64,000 nt of DNA from Candidatus Hydrogenedentota bacterium (GTDB taxonomy: Bacteria > Hydrogenedentota > Hydrogenedentia > Hydrogenedentales > SLHB01): positions 1-64,000 of the forward strand of contig JADLHJ010000078.1 in the NCBI GenBank assembly GCA_020848835.1, read 5' to 3'. The translations under genes were made by a program, and so were the position numbers. How positions within the stretch are numbered: position 1 is the stretch's first letter; each line of letters opens with the position of its first letter. The notes under the pieces are model-generated. The model was not told the origin of the DNA and did no database searches. It saw only the letters and a list, made by a program, of their open reading frames with translations. Shown here piece after piece: positions 36,145 to 44,239 of the stretch.

Positions 36145-36177
36145 CTGAAGTCCCCCCGAACTTCAGTTACAAGTGTA
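36145..36177 (-). promoter_or_regulatory. -10-like box and leader hairpin with the ribosome binding site in its loop
   Basis: On the minus strand TACACT (36177-36172) is followed by CTGAAGT-TCGGGGGG-ACTTCAG (36166-36145), a seven-pair stem two bases before the ATG. The only ribosome-binding-like sequence, GGGGGG, is in the loop. The predicted transcript start is at the stem base. Confidence 0.55.
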
Positions 36178-36211
36178 CACGCTCGGCCCCTGGAAAACAT
36201 TTTCGTAAAAC

Positions 36212-36241
36212 AAAACGCCCGGCATAAAAGCCGGGCGTTTT
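36212..36241 (-). terminator. Rho-independent terminator of the ABC/envelope operon
   Basis: A 12-pair stem AAAACGCCCGGC / GCCGGGCGTTTT with a six-base loop. It lies 16 bases after the stop of the minus-strand gene at 36258 and ends in a T-rich run. The stem is symmetric, so it could also stop transcripts from the other side. Confidence 0.85.
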
Positions 36242-36257
36242 GTGTATCAAAAGAAAA

Positions 36258-38138
36258 CTAAGCCGCTTGCGCGGGATCGAACAGTTTGGATTTTTGGGCC
36301 GGTTCCTTGGACCGATACTCATACCACTTGTCGCCCGCCTTCAAGACGATATTACCGTCGAGTTCCTGAATCACGCGGACAACTTCAGGATTGGTGTATT
36401 CAAGCTGGATCAAAACATCGCTATCCTGCTCAATGGGCGTAAGTTCTTCGCCCTGATAGCCCGCGCCTGGTCCAATACTGACGCAGGTCCACGTGCCTTG
36501 CGTGAAACGATACAGACGGCCAGCAATGGACTTGGGCAGATGTCGTGTATATTCCTCTTCAACCTTTGAGCGCTCGATATAGCGGACGTCCGTGAGCGCC
36601 ATCGGCAGTTTGCCTTCCTGCTTGATATCCATCAGCAGCTTTGTGCCTAGATCCCAGAACTCGTTGCTCATCCAGCGTGCACGATCGATGGTGACAGCAG
36701 CTTCTTCAAATAGCCCTTTGCTACGCTGTTCCATCGCTTCGATTCGCAGGAGGCGTGCGCCCGCGTACGTTTCCTTTTCGTGCTCCTCCGCATCTTCGCG
36801 GTAGATAGACGACCAGAAGGCCTTTGCCTTTACATAAAGGTCCGCTTCCTTCGCATGCGCTTCCGCCGCCGCGGTTGTCCACTGCGCTATCGCCGCTGCG
36901 TCGCCTCGCTCTTGAGCGCGCGCGAGCATCGTATCGGCTGCGCGTGCAGACTTCGCGGCATAGTCCGTTTCGCGATCGAGTATTTCGCCTTCCATAAACT
37001 TAATGAAGCGCGGCGCGACGAGATTCGACGGCCACTTTGCGAGATAATCCTCCCAACCTTCCTTCGATTCTTCGAAGCGCTCGTCGATGCCTTTCAGGCG
37101 GTACAACGTACGGCGCACCCAGCGATCGTGATCCAGGCGGATCGCCTCGGACAGATACTTGATTGCGTCCACGTGGTTTTCTAGTTTGATTTCGTAGATT
37201 GCAAACCCGAGATCGAAGTACAGCTTGTAGTTGCGCGGGTTCTTGCGGATACCGTCCTTCAGGAAATCCACGCCGTAGAAGAAGTAGCGTTCCTTATCGC
37301 CAACCCACCACTCATGAACCGGATCGTAGGTCCGTAGTTCCCAAGAGGTGTCGGTCATGGGCGCAGTGGCGTTGTACGCCATGTGCCACGCGCCGAGCAG
37401 GTACGCGTCGATGAATTCGGGGTCAAGGGTAACGCAGGTCTTCATGAGCGGCAGCATGCGATGCATCTGGCCCTTGTGCCAATAACGGTCAACTTCCAGC
37501 CACACGAGGTTTGCCGCCATCTTGCGGAAGCCGAAGAACATGTTCGCCAGGCTGATCTGCGTGCCCCGCTCCTGATACAAACCTTCGACGCCCAATTGCG
37601 TGCCGAATGCGGCGATGCGCCCGTCTCGATGCGCCGTCCAGAGTTCTTTGCGCAGCCCCGAGGATTCCGGTGACAGCGCAAGGTTCCAGAGCGCGAGGTC
37701 GCGTTGGCGCTGTTCTTCCGTGTAAATGGTCTTTTGTCCCTCGCCCGTCTTGTCCTGCTCCTCGGCAACGTCTTCTTCAGGCACTGCCTCTGTATCTTCC
37801 TCGACATGCGGCGCGGCGGTGTAGCGAATTACCTTCTCAAGCGGTTTACCGGTCAATTTGTTGTAATCCGCCTCACCCACTGGAACGTCCGGCAGGATCG
37901 GTTCCGTGAGCTCAACGAGCTTGGCGAAAAGTTCATCGTCAACGTATTTTTCCGGATCCTCACCGGGAGGCGGTTTGCCGGGATCGCCGAAAAGGCGCAT
38001 CTGCGTAGAAGAACTCACCATCCAGCGATAAAAACGCTCGCATTCTTCAAGGTGACCCAAGCGGCGCCCTTGGGCAGAGCCCAGCGCCAACGCGGCGATC
38101 GCGAGAATCGGAACGGCAATACTCGGAAACTTCTGCAC
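36258..38138 (-). CDS. Large envelope-associated helical protein (TPR-like), function unknown
   Basis: Not recognised as a named family. A hydrophobic N-terminus (FPSIAVPILAIAALALGSAQG) suggests export or membrane anchoring. The central part is helical and repeat-like with spaced Trp and Tyr (FFGFRKMAANLVWLEVDRYWHKGQ, YLLGAWHMAYNATAPM, NYKLYFDLGFAIYEIKLEN), which resembles tetratricopeptide helices. An acidic stretch (EEDTEAVPEEDVAEEQDKTGE, about 110-135) lies before it. The start is GTG with GGAG upstream. It is the last gene of a three-gene unit with an ABC-2 permease (five bases between) and ATPase. The context suggests a role linked to an exporter, perhaps gliding- or envelope-related, but this is inference. 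Confidence 0.75.
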   Translation of the reverse strand: MQKFPSIAVPILAIAALALGSAQGRRLGHLEECERFYRWMVSSSTQMRLFGDPGKPPPGEDPEKYVDDELFAKLVELTEPILPDVPVGEADYNKLTGKPLEKVIRYTAAPHVEEDTEAVPEEDVAEEQDKTGEGQKTIYTEEQRQRDLALWNLALSPESSGLRKELWTAHRDGRIAAFGTQLGVEGLYQERGTQISLANMFFGFRKMAANLVWLEVDRYWHKGQMHRMLPLMKTCVTLDPEFIDAYLLGAWHMAYNATAPMTDTSWELRTYDPVHEWWVGDKERYFFYGVDFLKDGIRKNPRNYKLYFDLGFAIYEIKLENHVDAIKYLSEAIRLDHDRWVRRTLYRLKGIDERFEESKEGWEDYLAKWPSNLVAPRFIKFMEGEILDRETDYAAKSARAADTMLARAQERGDAAAIAQWTTAAAEAHAKEADLYVKAKAFWSSIYREDAEEHEKETYAGARLLRIEAMEQRSKGLFEEAAVTIDRARWMSNEFWDLGTKLLMDIKQEGKLPMALTDVRYIERSKVEEEYTRHLPKSIAGRLYRFTQGTWTCVSIGPGAGYQGEELTPIEQDSDVLIQLEYTNPEVVRVIQELDGNIVLKAGDKWYEYRSKEPAQKSKLFDPAQAA

Positions 38139-38143
38139 GGCGT

Positions 38144-38977
38144 CTACAGCTCCTTGCGCCGGAAAATCCAGTACGACATGAGATAACCAGCAAGCCCGTA
38201 GAGCAGTCCATAAATAATGAGCTGCGAAAAGATCGTGTCGCGCGGCGCGTCGTTGGAAGCGAGGTAAAGAATCTGATCCTTCAAATCAAAGTACTGAAGA
38301 TTCGGGAGCACATTGTAGAGCCCGTACGCCGCATAACCAATCCAGGTGTCCAAGGCCTGTTGCGTCTGACCCGAACGATCGTAAACGTCCTTGAGATATT
38401 CAGTAAGGTTCCCCGTAATGTAGATGAAAAGTCCGCCAATTGTCGGCAAGACAGCCGAGTTTGCCGTGCAAGATACGGCGAACGTAAACGCGGACACAAT
38501 CAGGAATTGAAAGTAGGTCAGCAGGATCGAATACAACAGAAGCGTCGGCAACACCCGCTCTTTCAAATACAGCGCGAAGAAAAACAGGCCTCCCATCAAC
38601 ACAAGGTTGATGATGATGATGAATTGGACGCCGAGGAATTTCCCCAGTAAATACTGAAAGCGGCGCACCGGCTTGGACAGAACCGTGTAAATAACCTTGT
38701 TATCAACTTCTGTCGGAACAACCGAAGCGGAGACAAAGATGGTGATCAACATCCCGAAGATTGAAATTGTCGTGACGCAAATGTCTTTGATTAGCTTCAC
38801 GTCGAGTTCGGACTGACTGCCCGCGTCGCTCGAAGTCGTGAGGAAAGCGGTAATAAACTGAGAACCAAAGATGACGAGGATGCTAAGAATTAGAAACCCA
38901 ATCAAGGTCTTCTTGCGCATACCTTCGCGCCAAGTGTACACGGCAATACTCAGTACGCCGCCAAGTGCCGATCCCAT
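38144..38977 (-). CDS. ABC-2-type transporter permease
   Basis: Integral membrane partner of the ATPase at 38983. The protein has 277 residues with six hydrophobic segments, starting with a cytoplasmic stretch (YTWREGMRKKTLIGFLILSILVIFG). The region KVIYTVLSKPVRRFQYLLGKFLGVQFIIIINLVLMGGLFFFALYL is typical of ABC-2 exporters. The ATG at 38977 lies five bases after the ATPase stop. The transported substrate cannot be inferred. Confidence 0.88.
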   Translation of the reverse strand: MGSALGGVLSIAVYTWREGMRKKTLIGFLILSILVIFGSQFITAFLTTSSDAGSQSELDVKLIKDICVTTISIFGMLITIFVSASVVPTEVDNKVIYTVLSKPVRRFQYLLGKFLGVQFIIIINLVLMGGLFFFALYLKERVLPTLLLYSILLTYFQFLIVSAFTFAVSCTANSAVLPTIGGLFIYITGNLTEYLKDVYDRSGQTQQALDTWIGYAAYGLYNVLPNLQYFDLKDQILYLASNDAPRDTIFSQLIIYGLLYGLAGYLMSYWIFRRKEL

Positions 38978-38982
38978 ACCTG

Positions 38983-39930
38983 CTACTTCCCTTCTTTCTT
39001 GGCCCGCGCGGCGCCTACGACGCGTACGAACAACTCTTCCAGCGTTTCGCGGCGCGGGGCAACGCTCGTAACGGTGACGCGCTCGGCTTTGAGGACTTCG
39101 AGCGCATCATACAGCGACATGGAAGGCGGCACTCGCAACCGCGCGCGGCTGTCTACAATGTCTTCCGCGGAGATGCCGCGATCTCCGAGCGATTTGACAT
39201 TTTGTTCCGTAATGCCGGTAACGTCCACCGACATGTCACGGTCCGTGAGTAGCTCGTTGATCGTGCCCATCGTCTGTACCACACCTTCGTACAAAATGCC
39301 GACGCGATCGCTGATCAATTCCACTTCGAGCAGTTCGTGGCTGGAAATCAGCAGGGATTTACCTTGCGCGCGCAGTTTCACAAGCAGATCGCGCATTTCC
39401 TTGCGCGCCACGGGGTCAAGACCGGTGGTGGGTTCATCAAGAATGAGCAGTTGCGGATCGCTCAACAAAGCCTGCGCGAGCCCAATGCGCTGACGCATGC
39501 CCTTTGAGTAGCCGCGCAACAGGCGCTTGCGCGCGCGCGTCATGCCGACGATCTCAAGCGTCTCGTCAATGCGACGTTCGAGCGTCTTACCGCTCAGGCC
39601 ATAGAGACTTCCATAGAAGCGAAGGATTTCCTCGCCTTTCAGGAAGTCCGGATAGTACGCCCCTTCGGGCAAATAGCCGATCTTACGTTTAATTTCGGGC
39701 GAGTCGATGTCCTGGCTGCCCATGATTCTGATCGATCCCGATGTTGGAAAGATCAAACTCAGCAGCATCTTGATTGTTGTCGTTTTGCCCGAACCGTTCG
39801 GTCCAAGATAGCCGAAAATTTCGCGCTCCTGGACCGCCAGGTTGAGGTCTTTCAGCGCGTGTACATCCTGCCCGCGGGCGGCGCCTTCATACACTTTGGA
39901 AAGGTTGTTCGTTTCGATGACGGCAGACAC
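38983..39930 (-). CDS. ABC transporter ATP-binding protein (ABC-2 family exporter)
   Basis: Energises the ABC-2 permease encoded five bases downstream. Walker A: GPNGSGKTTTIKML. Signature: YSKGMRQRIGLAQAL. Walker B: LLILDEPTTGLDP. H-loop: SSHELLEVE. The C-terminal extension (about 225-315) is a regulatory region typical of NatA/GldA-type proteins. The start was moved from 39963 to the GTG of SAVIETNNLSKVYEG (39930), which has GAGGAAG four bases upstream. The promoter TTGACA-17-TATCCT at 40031-40059 faces this gene. It is the first of three genes ending at the strong terminator. Confidence 0.93.
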   Translation of the reverse strand: MSAVIETNNLSKVYEGAARGQDVHALKDLNLAVQEREIFGYLGPNGSGKTTTIKMLLSLIFPTSGSIRIMGSQDIDSPEIKRKIGYLPEGAYYPDFLKGEEILRFYGSLYGLSGKTLERRIDETLEIVGMTRARKRLLRGYSKGMRQRIGLAQALLSDPQLLILDEPTTGLDPVARKEMRDLLVKLRAQGKSLLISSHELLEVELISDRVGILYEGVVQTMGTINELLTDRDMSVDVTGITEQNVKSLGDRGISAEDIVDSRARLRVPPSMSLYDALEVLKAERVTVTSVAPRRETLEELFVRVVGAARAKKEGK

Positions 39931-40030
39931 AATACTTCCTCGACGTTCGTGTTTAGTCCGCAAGCCCAGGGCATGGCCAGGAGTGAAAGCGAGTCACTAC
40001 ATCAGGCACACTACGCCTTACAAGGCCGGA

Positions 40031-40059
40031 AGGATAGCAAAGCCCTGTACACTTGTCAA
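40031..40059 (-). promoter_or_regulatory. Strong sigma-70-type promoter for the ABC operon
   Basis: On the minus strand TTGACA (40059-40054) and TATCCT (40036-40031) are separated by exactly 17 bases, about 100 bases before the ATPase start. This is one of the best vegetative promoter matches in the window. Confidence 0.7.
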
Positions 40060-40183
40060 CGAATCCGCGCATAGTGCGGATTACGCGCTGCCGCCGCAAA
40101 GGCATCTGTGCTGATTGTATGACTCTTGTACTATGCGCCCCATCCTGTGTATCCTCCCGCGAAACGCAGAAGGAGCGTATTTT

Positions 40184-41080
40184 GTGAAGATCGGTGTCGT
40201 ACCGCGCGACGGCGAAACCGTCGTTGCTGTGGAAGTAGACAAACGCTGGATCGATTTTACGCGGGCCTACCGCATCTACGAATTACTCGAACACCAGCGC
40301 CTTGGGCTGCCCATTCGCGATATCCTCGAACTCTTGCAGCGCGGGTTGCTCAATGATGGAGGATTAATGCCGGTAATCGCCGCGATTCGCAATCACTCGG
40401 CAATTGATAAGTGCGCCATCACCGGTCAGCCTACATTCACCTTGCCGTATCGGCCGGGAAAAATCATTGCGATTGGCCGCAACTATGCGGCGCATGCCGC
40501 GGAAACCGGTCATGATGTGCCCAAGGAACCCATTTTCTTCTCCAAATCTCCGACGGCGTGCATTGGTCCCGACCAGGCAATCGTCGTTCGTAACGAATAC
40601 GGCCGTGTCGATCATGAGGGCGAATTGGCAGTCATCATCGGTAAAACGGCGAAAGATGTGCCGCAAGAAAACGCGCTGGACTATATCGTGGCCTATTCAT
40701 TGATGAACGATGTCACGGCGCGCGAAATGCAACGGAAGGACATCGACGCTGGACATCCGTGGTTCCGATCAAAAAGCTTGGACACGTTCTGCCCCTTCGG
40801 CCCCTATCTTGTGCTGCGCGACGCACTGCCTTGGCCGCTGGAAGTAGACATCGAGTGCGCCGTGAACGGCGCGGTGAGGCAGCAAAACAACACCCGCAAC
40901 TTTATATTCAAAATTCCTGAACTGATCGCCTACGTGTCCCGCTTTATCACCTTGGAACCCGGCGACGTAATCTCAACGGGCACTCCGGAAGGCATCGCAG
41001 CGCTGACACCCGGAGACAGTGTGGAAGTGCGTGTTCCGGAAATTGGCGTCCTACGCAACCCGGTCCTGGGCCTACGCTAG
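40184..41080 (+). CDS. Fumarylacetoacetate hydrolase-family protein
   Basis: Hydrolase or isomerase/decarboxylase on acylpyruvate-type compounds, with a Mg-dependent active site. The N-terminus is KIGVVPRDGETVVAVEVDKRW. The core shows PGKIIAIGRNYAAHAAETG, IFFSKSPTACIGPDQAI, the metal ligands DHEGELAVIIGK and SLMNDVTAREMQ, then GDVISTGTPEGIAALTPGDSVEV. The 298 residues fit the family. The track start at 40115 was replaced by the GTG at 40184, preceded by AAGGAG eight bases upstream. It stands alone and is convergent with dnaA (22 bases apart). The exact substrate is not determined. Confidence 0.9.
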   Translation: MKIGVVPRDGETVVAVEVDKRWIDFTRAYRIYELLEHQRLGLPIRDILELLQRGLLNDGGLMPVIAAIRNHSAIDKCAITGQPTFTLPYRPGKIIAIGRNYAAHAAETGHDVPKEPIFFSKSPTACIGPDQAIVVRNEYGRVDHEGELAVIIGKTAKDVPQENALDYIVAYSLMNDVTAREMQRKDIDAGHPWFRSKSLDTFCPFGPYLVLRDALPWPLEVDIECAVNGAVRQQNNTRNFIFKIPELIAYVSRFITLEPGDVISTGTPEGIAALTPGDSVEVRVPEIGVLRNPVLGLR

Positions 41081-41102
41081 TCGTCGAATCGACAACGCAC
41101 CG

Positions 41103-42470
41103 CTAACCACGGATTTTTCGTTGTAGCAAGTTCACCAACTGCGCGGTGCTTTTGTCCTCCCGCGTTTCCTTTGTCACCTTTTGCACTGCATAGAGCACAG
41201 TGGTGTGATCTTTCCCGCCCAACGCCTCGCCGATTTCGGAGTATGACAGCTTTGCGATGAGGTCTTTGCACAGATACATCGCAAGTTGGCGAGGATAGGC
41301 GACCTGACGCTGACGGTTGCGGCTGCGCAAATCGGAGATACGAACGTCAAAGTGCTCCGCCACGGCGCGCAAAATGGCTTCAATGTTAATTGGTTGGAGC
41401 CGTTCTTTGCCGATAAGGTCGCGAAGCACTTCTTCGGCCAGTTCAGGCGTAATCGTCTTTTCTGTTAACTTGGCATACGCCAGCAATGTAACCAGGGAAC
41501 CTTCGAGTTCTCGGATGTTCGACGTGATGTACTTGGCGATGCAATGAAGCACGTCCGGCGGCACGGTAAGGTTCTCGCGCGCAGCCTTGTTTTGCAGAAT
41601 CGCGATCCGTGTCTCGATGTCCGGCGGCTGAATATCGGTCACCAAACCCCACTCAAACCGCGAAATGAGGCGCTGCTCGAGTCCCGGAATCTCCTTCGGC
41701 GGGCGATCGCTCGAAATTACAATCTGTTTGTGCGAATCGAAGAGCACATTGAATGTATGGAAAAACTCTTCCTGCGTCGCCTCCTTGCGCGATATGAAAT
41801 GGATGTCGTCTATCAGGAGCACATCTGCTTTGCGGTACTTCGTGCGAAACCTTACAGTCGATTTCTTCGCGATACTCTCGATGAGTTGGTTGGTGAAGTG
41901 CTCGGACGAAATGTAGCAGATGTTCGCGTCCGGCCGGCGCTGGAGGATTTCCTGCCCAATCGCCTGCATCAGGTGCGTCTTACCCAGCCCGGTGCCTCCA
42001 TGCAAGAAGAGCGGGTTGTACGCGCGGCCCGGCGTCTCTGCAACCGCACGCGCGGCCGCATGCGCAAAACGATTCCCATTGCCGACCACGAACCGGTCAA
42101 ACGTATATCGCGCATTAAATGGCTGCTGACGCGTCTGCTGCGGCGGGCGTTCCTGGGGCATGCCGCGAAGCTGCAGTTGCTCGGGCTTATGCTTGACCTG
42201 TTTGTTGGCCCCGCCTACCGGAGAAAGCGGACGGAATATAACCTCTCGGAGATCGGGTACGACGGTTCCTGCACACGCGGTCACCGCATCCATATAATGT
42301 TCGCGCAACCAATCCGCGAAAAACTTGTTCGGGACCGAGACGGTTAGTTGACCGTCTTCGTATGAATCGAAGTGTGTCGGGGAAAACCAGTTCTCAAAGC
42401 TTAGTTCGTCCAGTATCTTTTTGAGCCGCTCTTGTGTTGCGTCCCATGGATTTTGATCGCCAACGACCAC
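41103..42470 (-). CDS. dnaA: Chromosomal replication initiator DnaA
   Basis: AAA+ initiator that binds DnaA boxes and opens the origin. Domain I starts with NPWDATQERLKKILDELSFENWF. The AAA+ domain III has Walker A GGTGLGKTHLMQAIG, Walker B LLIDDIHF, and an Arg-containing LISRFEWGLVTD segment. Domain IV has the signature GGKDHTTVLYAVQKV. The start is placed at the GTG of VVGDQNPW (42470); the earlier ATG at 42551 and the track start at 42611 add only Arg-rich residues, so the exact N-terminus is uncertain. There is no dnaN next to it; downstream is the FAH-family gene. Three evenly spaced DnaA boxes lie about 240 bases upstream. Confidence 0.96.
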   Translation of the reverse strand: MVVGDQNPWDATQERLKKILDELSFENWFSPTHFDSYEDGQLTVSVPNKFFADWLREHYMDAVTACAGTVVPDLREVIFRPLSPVGGANKQVKHKPEQLQLRGMPQERPPQQTRQQPFNARYTFDRFVVGNGNRFAHAAARAVAETPGRAYNPLFLHGGTGLGKTHLMQAIGQEILQRRPDANICYISSEHFTNQLIESIAKKSTVRFRTKYRKADVLLIDDIHFISRKEATQEEFFHTFNVLFDSHKQIVISSDRPPKEIPGLEQRLISRFEWGLVTDIQPPDIETRIAILQNKAARENLTVPPDVLHCIAKYITSNIRELEGSLVTLLAYAKLTEKTITPELAEEVLRDLIGKERLQPINIEAILRAVAEHFDVRISDLRSRNRQRQVAYPRQLAMYLCKDLIAKLSYSEIGEALGGKDHTTVLYAVQKVTKETREDKSTAQLVNLLQRKIRG

Positions 42471-43255
42471 GCGAGATACACCGTCCTGTGCTGGCAAACG
42501 CCGAACCCCCTTCCGCCGTTCCGGAGCGCCGCGCCGCACGCCGTGAAACATGATGTCCCACAAACGCGAAAATCGGACCCCGCCGTTTCTCTTCACCCTC
42601 CGCCGCCGCAACCCCGGACAACGGATAGGCCTACCGCTTTATTGCTTCAGTCGTATGGGGGTCTACTGCACCGCAAACCCCTTTTCAGCGCGCCGGTCAA
42701 GTGCGCCGAGTTATACACGCGCTATTCACAAGTTATTCACAACCCGCTTGTAGCGCCACACCCAAAAGCAACAATCGGAGTTTGCTATAGATTCTTTGCG
42801 CTGTCAAGCGGATTCTCTACATGATTGTTATATGCGCGTTTACACCGCGATTGTTATCGCACTCTTCCGTTTCGCCGCGCACGTTTCAAAAAAATCGAGT
42901 TTTGCGTTGCGCTTCACGCGCGAATCAACAGGACAAAATAGCGAAAGAGAAAATAAAAATTCGCGCACACACGATACCTGTCGCGTTGCACGAATTGACA
43001 CAGCTCTCCCCCGTTTCGTTTTGTTCTACTTCAGGAAAGTTGCGAAGACGGGTGAGCGCGCCACACTTGCGCTTCTACTCGCTTCCCCAATTGATCCGCT
43101 CCAGAATCAATCGCTGCAGATTATATCACTCGCATATCCATCGCGCAAGCAAATTGTGCTCTACGACATTCGCAACGTGTGCGATTGCGATTGGAGATGT
43201 GCGCTGCGCGCCGTTATGCTATGCGTTTCACAGGCACACTTCGCACAATACATCC
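42471..43255. other. Intergenic oriC-like region between dnaA and pdxA
   Basis: Nearly 800 bases without a supported gene. It contains three DnaA boxes at 42711-42741 and an A-rich stretch at about 42930-42965 (AAAATAGCGAAAGAGAAAAT). Various short T-rich runs follow. The pdxA reading frame stays open back to 42821 (145 codons) but the translated extension has no family similarity, so I treat it as non-coding. The rest shows no RNA gene. Confidence 0.6.
42711..42741 (+). other. Cluster of three DnaA boxes, candidate oriC core
   Basis: TTATACACG (42711), CTATTCACA (42722) and TTATTCACA (42733) are spaced by exactly 11 bases, about one helical turn, in the same orientation. The consensus DnaA box is TTWTNCACA; the third is a perfect match and the others differ by one position. 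Location beside dnaA supports an origin of replication. Confidence 0.75.
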
Positions 43256-44239
43256 ATGCATACATCAAGCACTTCACGAAAGCCGCGCATCGCCATCACG
43301 ATGGGCGACGTAAACGGCATCGGTCCGGAGATTCTTGCGCGTGCTCTCGCTTGCCCCGAACTCGATGCATCATGTTCCGTCTTGGTATACGGATGTAAAC
43401 AAACGCTTGAAGCAGCGCAACCATTTATTAATTGTGCACGCACAGCTACGCCAATAGAAATCATCGACGCTGGACATACCATTGCGCGCCTAAACGCAGG
43501 CACAGTGCAGCGGGATGCAGGGGCCGCCGCCATCGCATGGATCCGCGCCGCGGTTACCGCAGCGCTCGACGGCGGCGTTGATGCCGTAGTCACTTGTCCA
43601 ATTAACAAAGAAGGCATCCACCTCGCCGGCTCAAACGCGATCGGGCATACCGAGATCGTTGCCGAGATGACGGCAACGCCCGAATACCGCATGTCACTGT
43701 TTTCGGACGCGATGCGCATCGTGCACATAACAGGCCACCTTCCCCTTGCGGACGCTCTGGGAAAAGTTAAGACACAACGCATCGCCCAGACGGTACGTAT
43801 CGCGCATCAGGCACTTGTGGAACTCGATTTGCCGCGGAAAAGGATTGCCGTCGCTGGTCTGAATCCCCACGCGGGGGAAAATGGTTTACTGGGCGATGAA
43901 GAAGCCCGCGAAATCGCTCCCGCCGTGGAATTATGTATGCGTGACAACATCGACGTCTCGGGGCCCTATCCACCGGATACGGTGTTCCGGCGCATGCAGC
44001 TTGGCGAGTTCGATTTGGTGGTAGCCATGTACCACGATCAGGGGCATATTCCTCTTAAACTGGTTGCGATGGACGAGGGAGTCAACGTCACGCTCGGCAC
44101 ACCAATTGTCCGTACTAGCGTCGATCATGGGACCGCATACGACATCGCGTGGAAAGGTATTGCGAGGGAAGATAGCCTGATTGCGGCAATCCGGCTTGCA
44201 GCGCGCTTTGCGCAGGGCCGCGCAAAGGTCACCGCCTGA
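43256..44239 (+). CDS. pdxA: 4-hydroxythreonine-4-phosphate dehydrogenase
   Basis: NAD-dependent step in DXP-independent-of-PdxST pyridoxal phosphate synthesis. The first residues are the family signature KPRIAITMGDVNGIGPEIL. Further motifs are SNAIGHTEIVAEM, GLNPHAGENGLLGDEEARE, GPYPPDTVF, YHDQGHIPLKLV and TSVDHGTAYDIAWKG, which carry the metal-binding His residues. The start was moved from the track's 42821 to the ATG at 43256; this gives 327 residues, the normal length, and drops a 145-residue extension without similarity. Its stop shares one base with the start of the FG-GAP gene (TGATG). Confidence 0.95.
   Translation: MHTSSTSRKPRIAITMGDVNGIGPEILARALACPELDASCSVLVYGCKQTLEAAQPFINCARTATPIEIIDAGHTIARLNAGTVQRDAGAAAIAWIRAAVTAALDGGVDAVVTCPINKEGIHLAGSNAIGHTEIVAEMTATPEYRMSLFSDAMRIVHITGHLPLADALGKVKTQRIAQTVRIAHQALVELDLPRKRIAVAGLNPHAGENGLLGDEEAREIAPAVELCMRDNIDVSGPYPPDTVFRRMQLGEFDLVVAMYHDQGHIPLKLVAMDEGVNVTLGTPIVRTSVDHGTAYDIAWKGIAREDSLIAAIRLAARFAQGRAKVTA

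Noticed and set aside
41544-42347. 267-aa plus-strand ORF opposite dnaA
   Set aside because: Shadow of DnaA.
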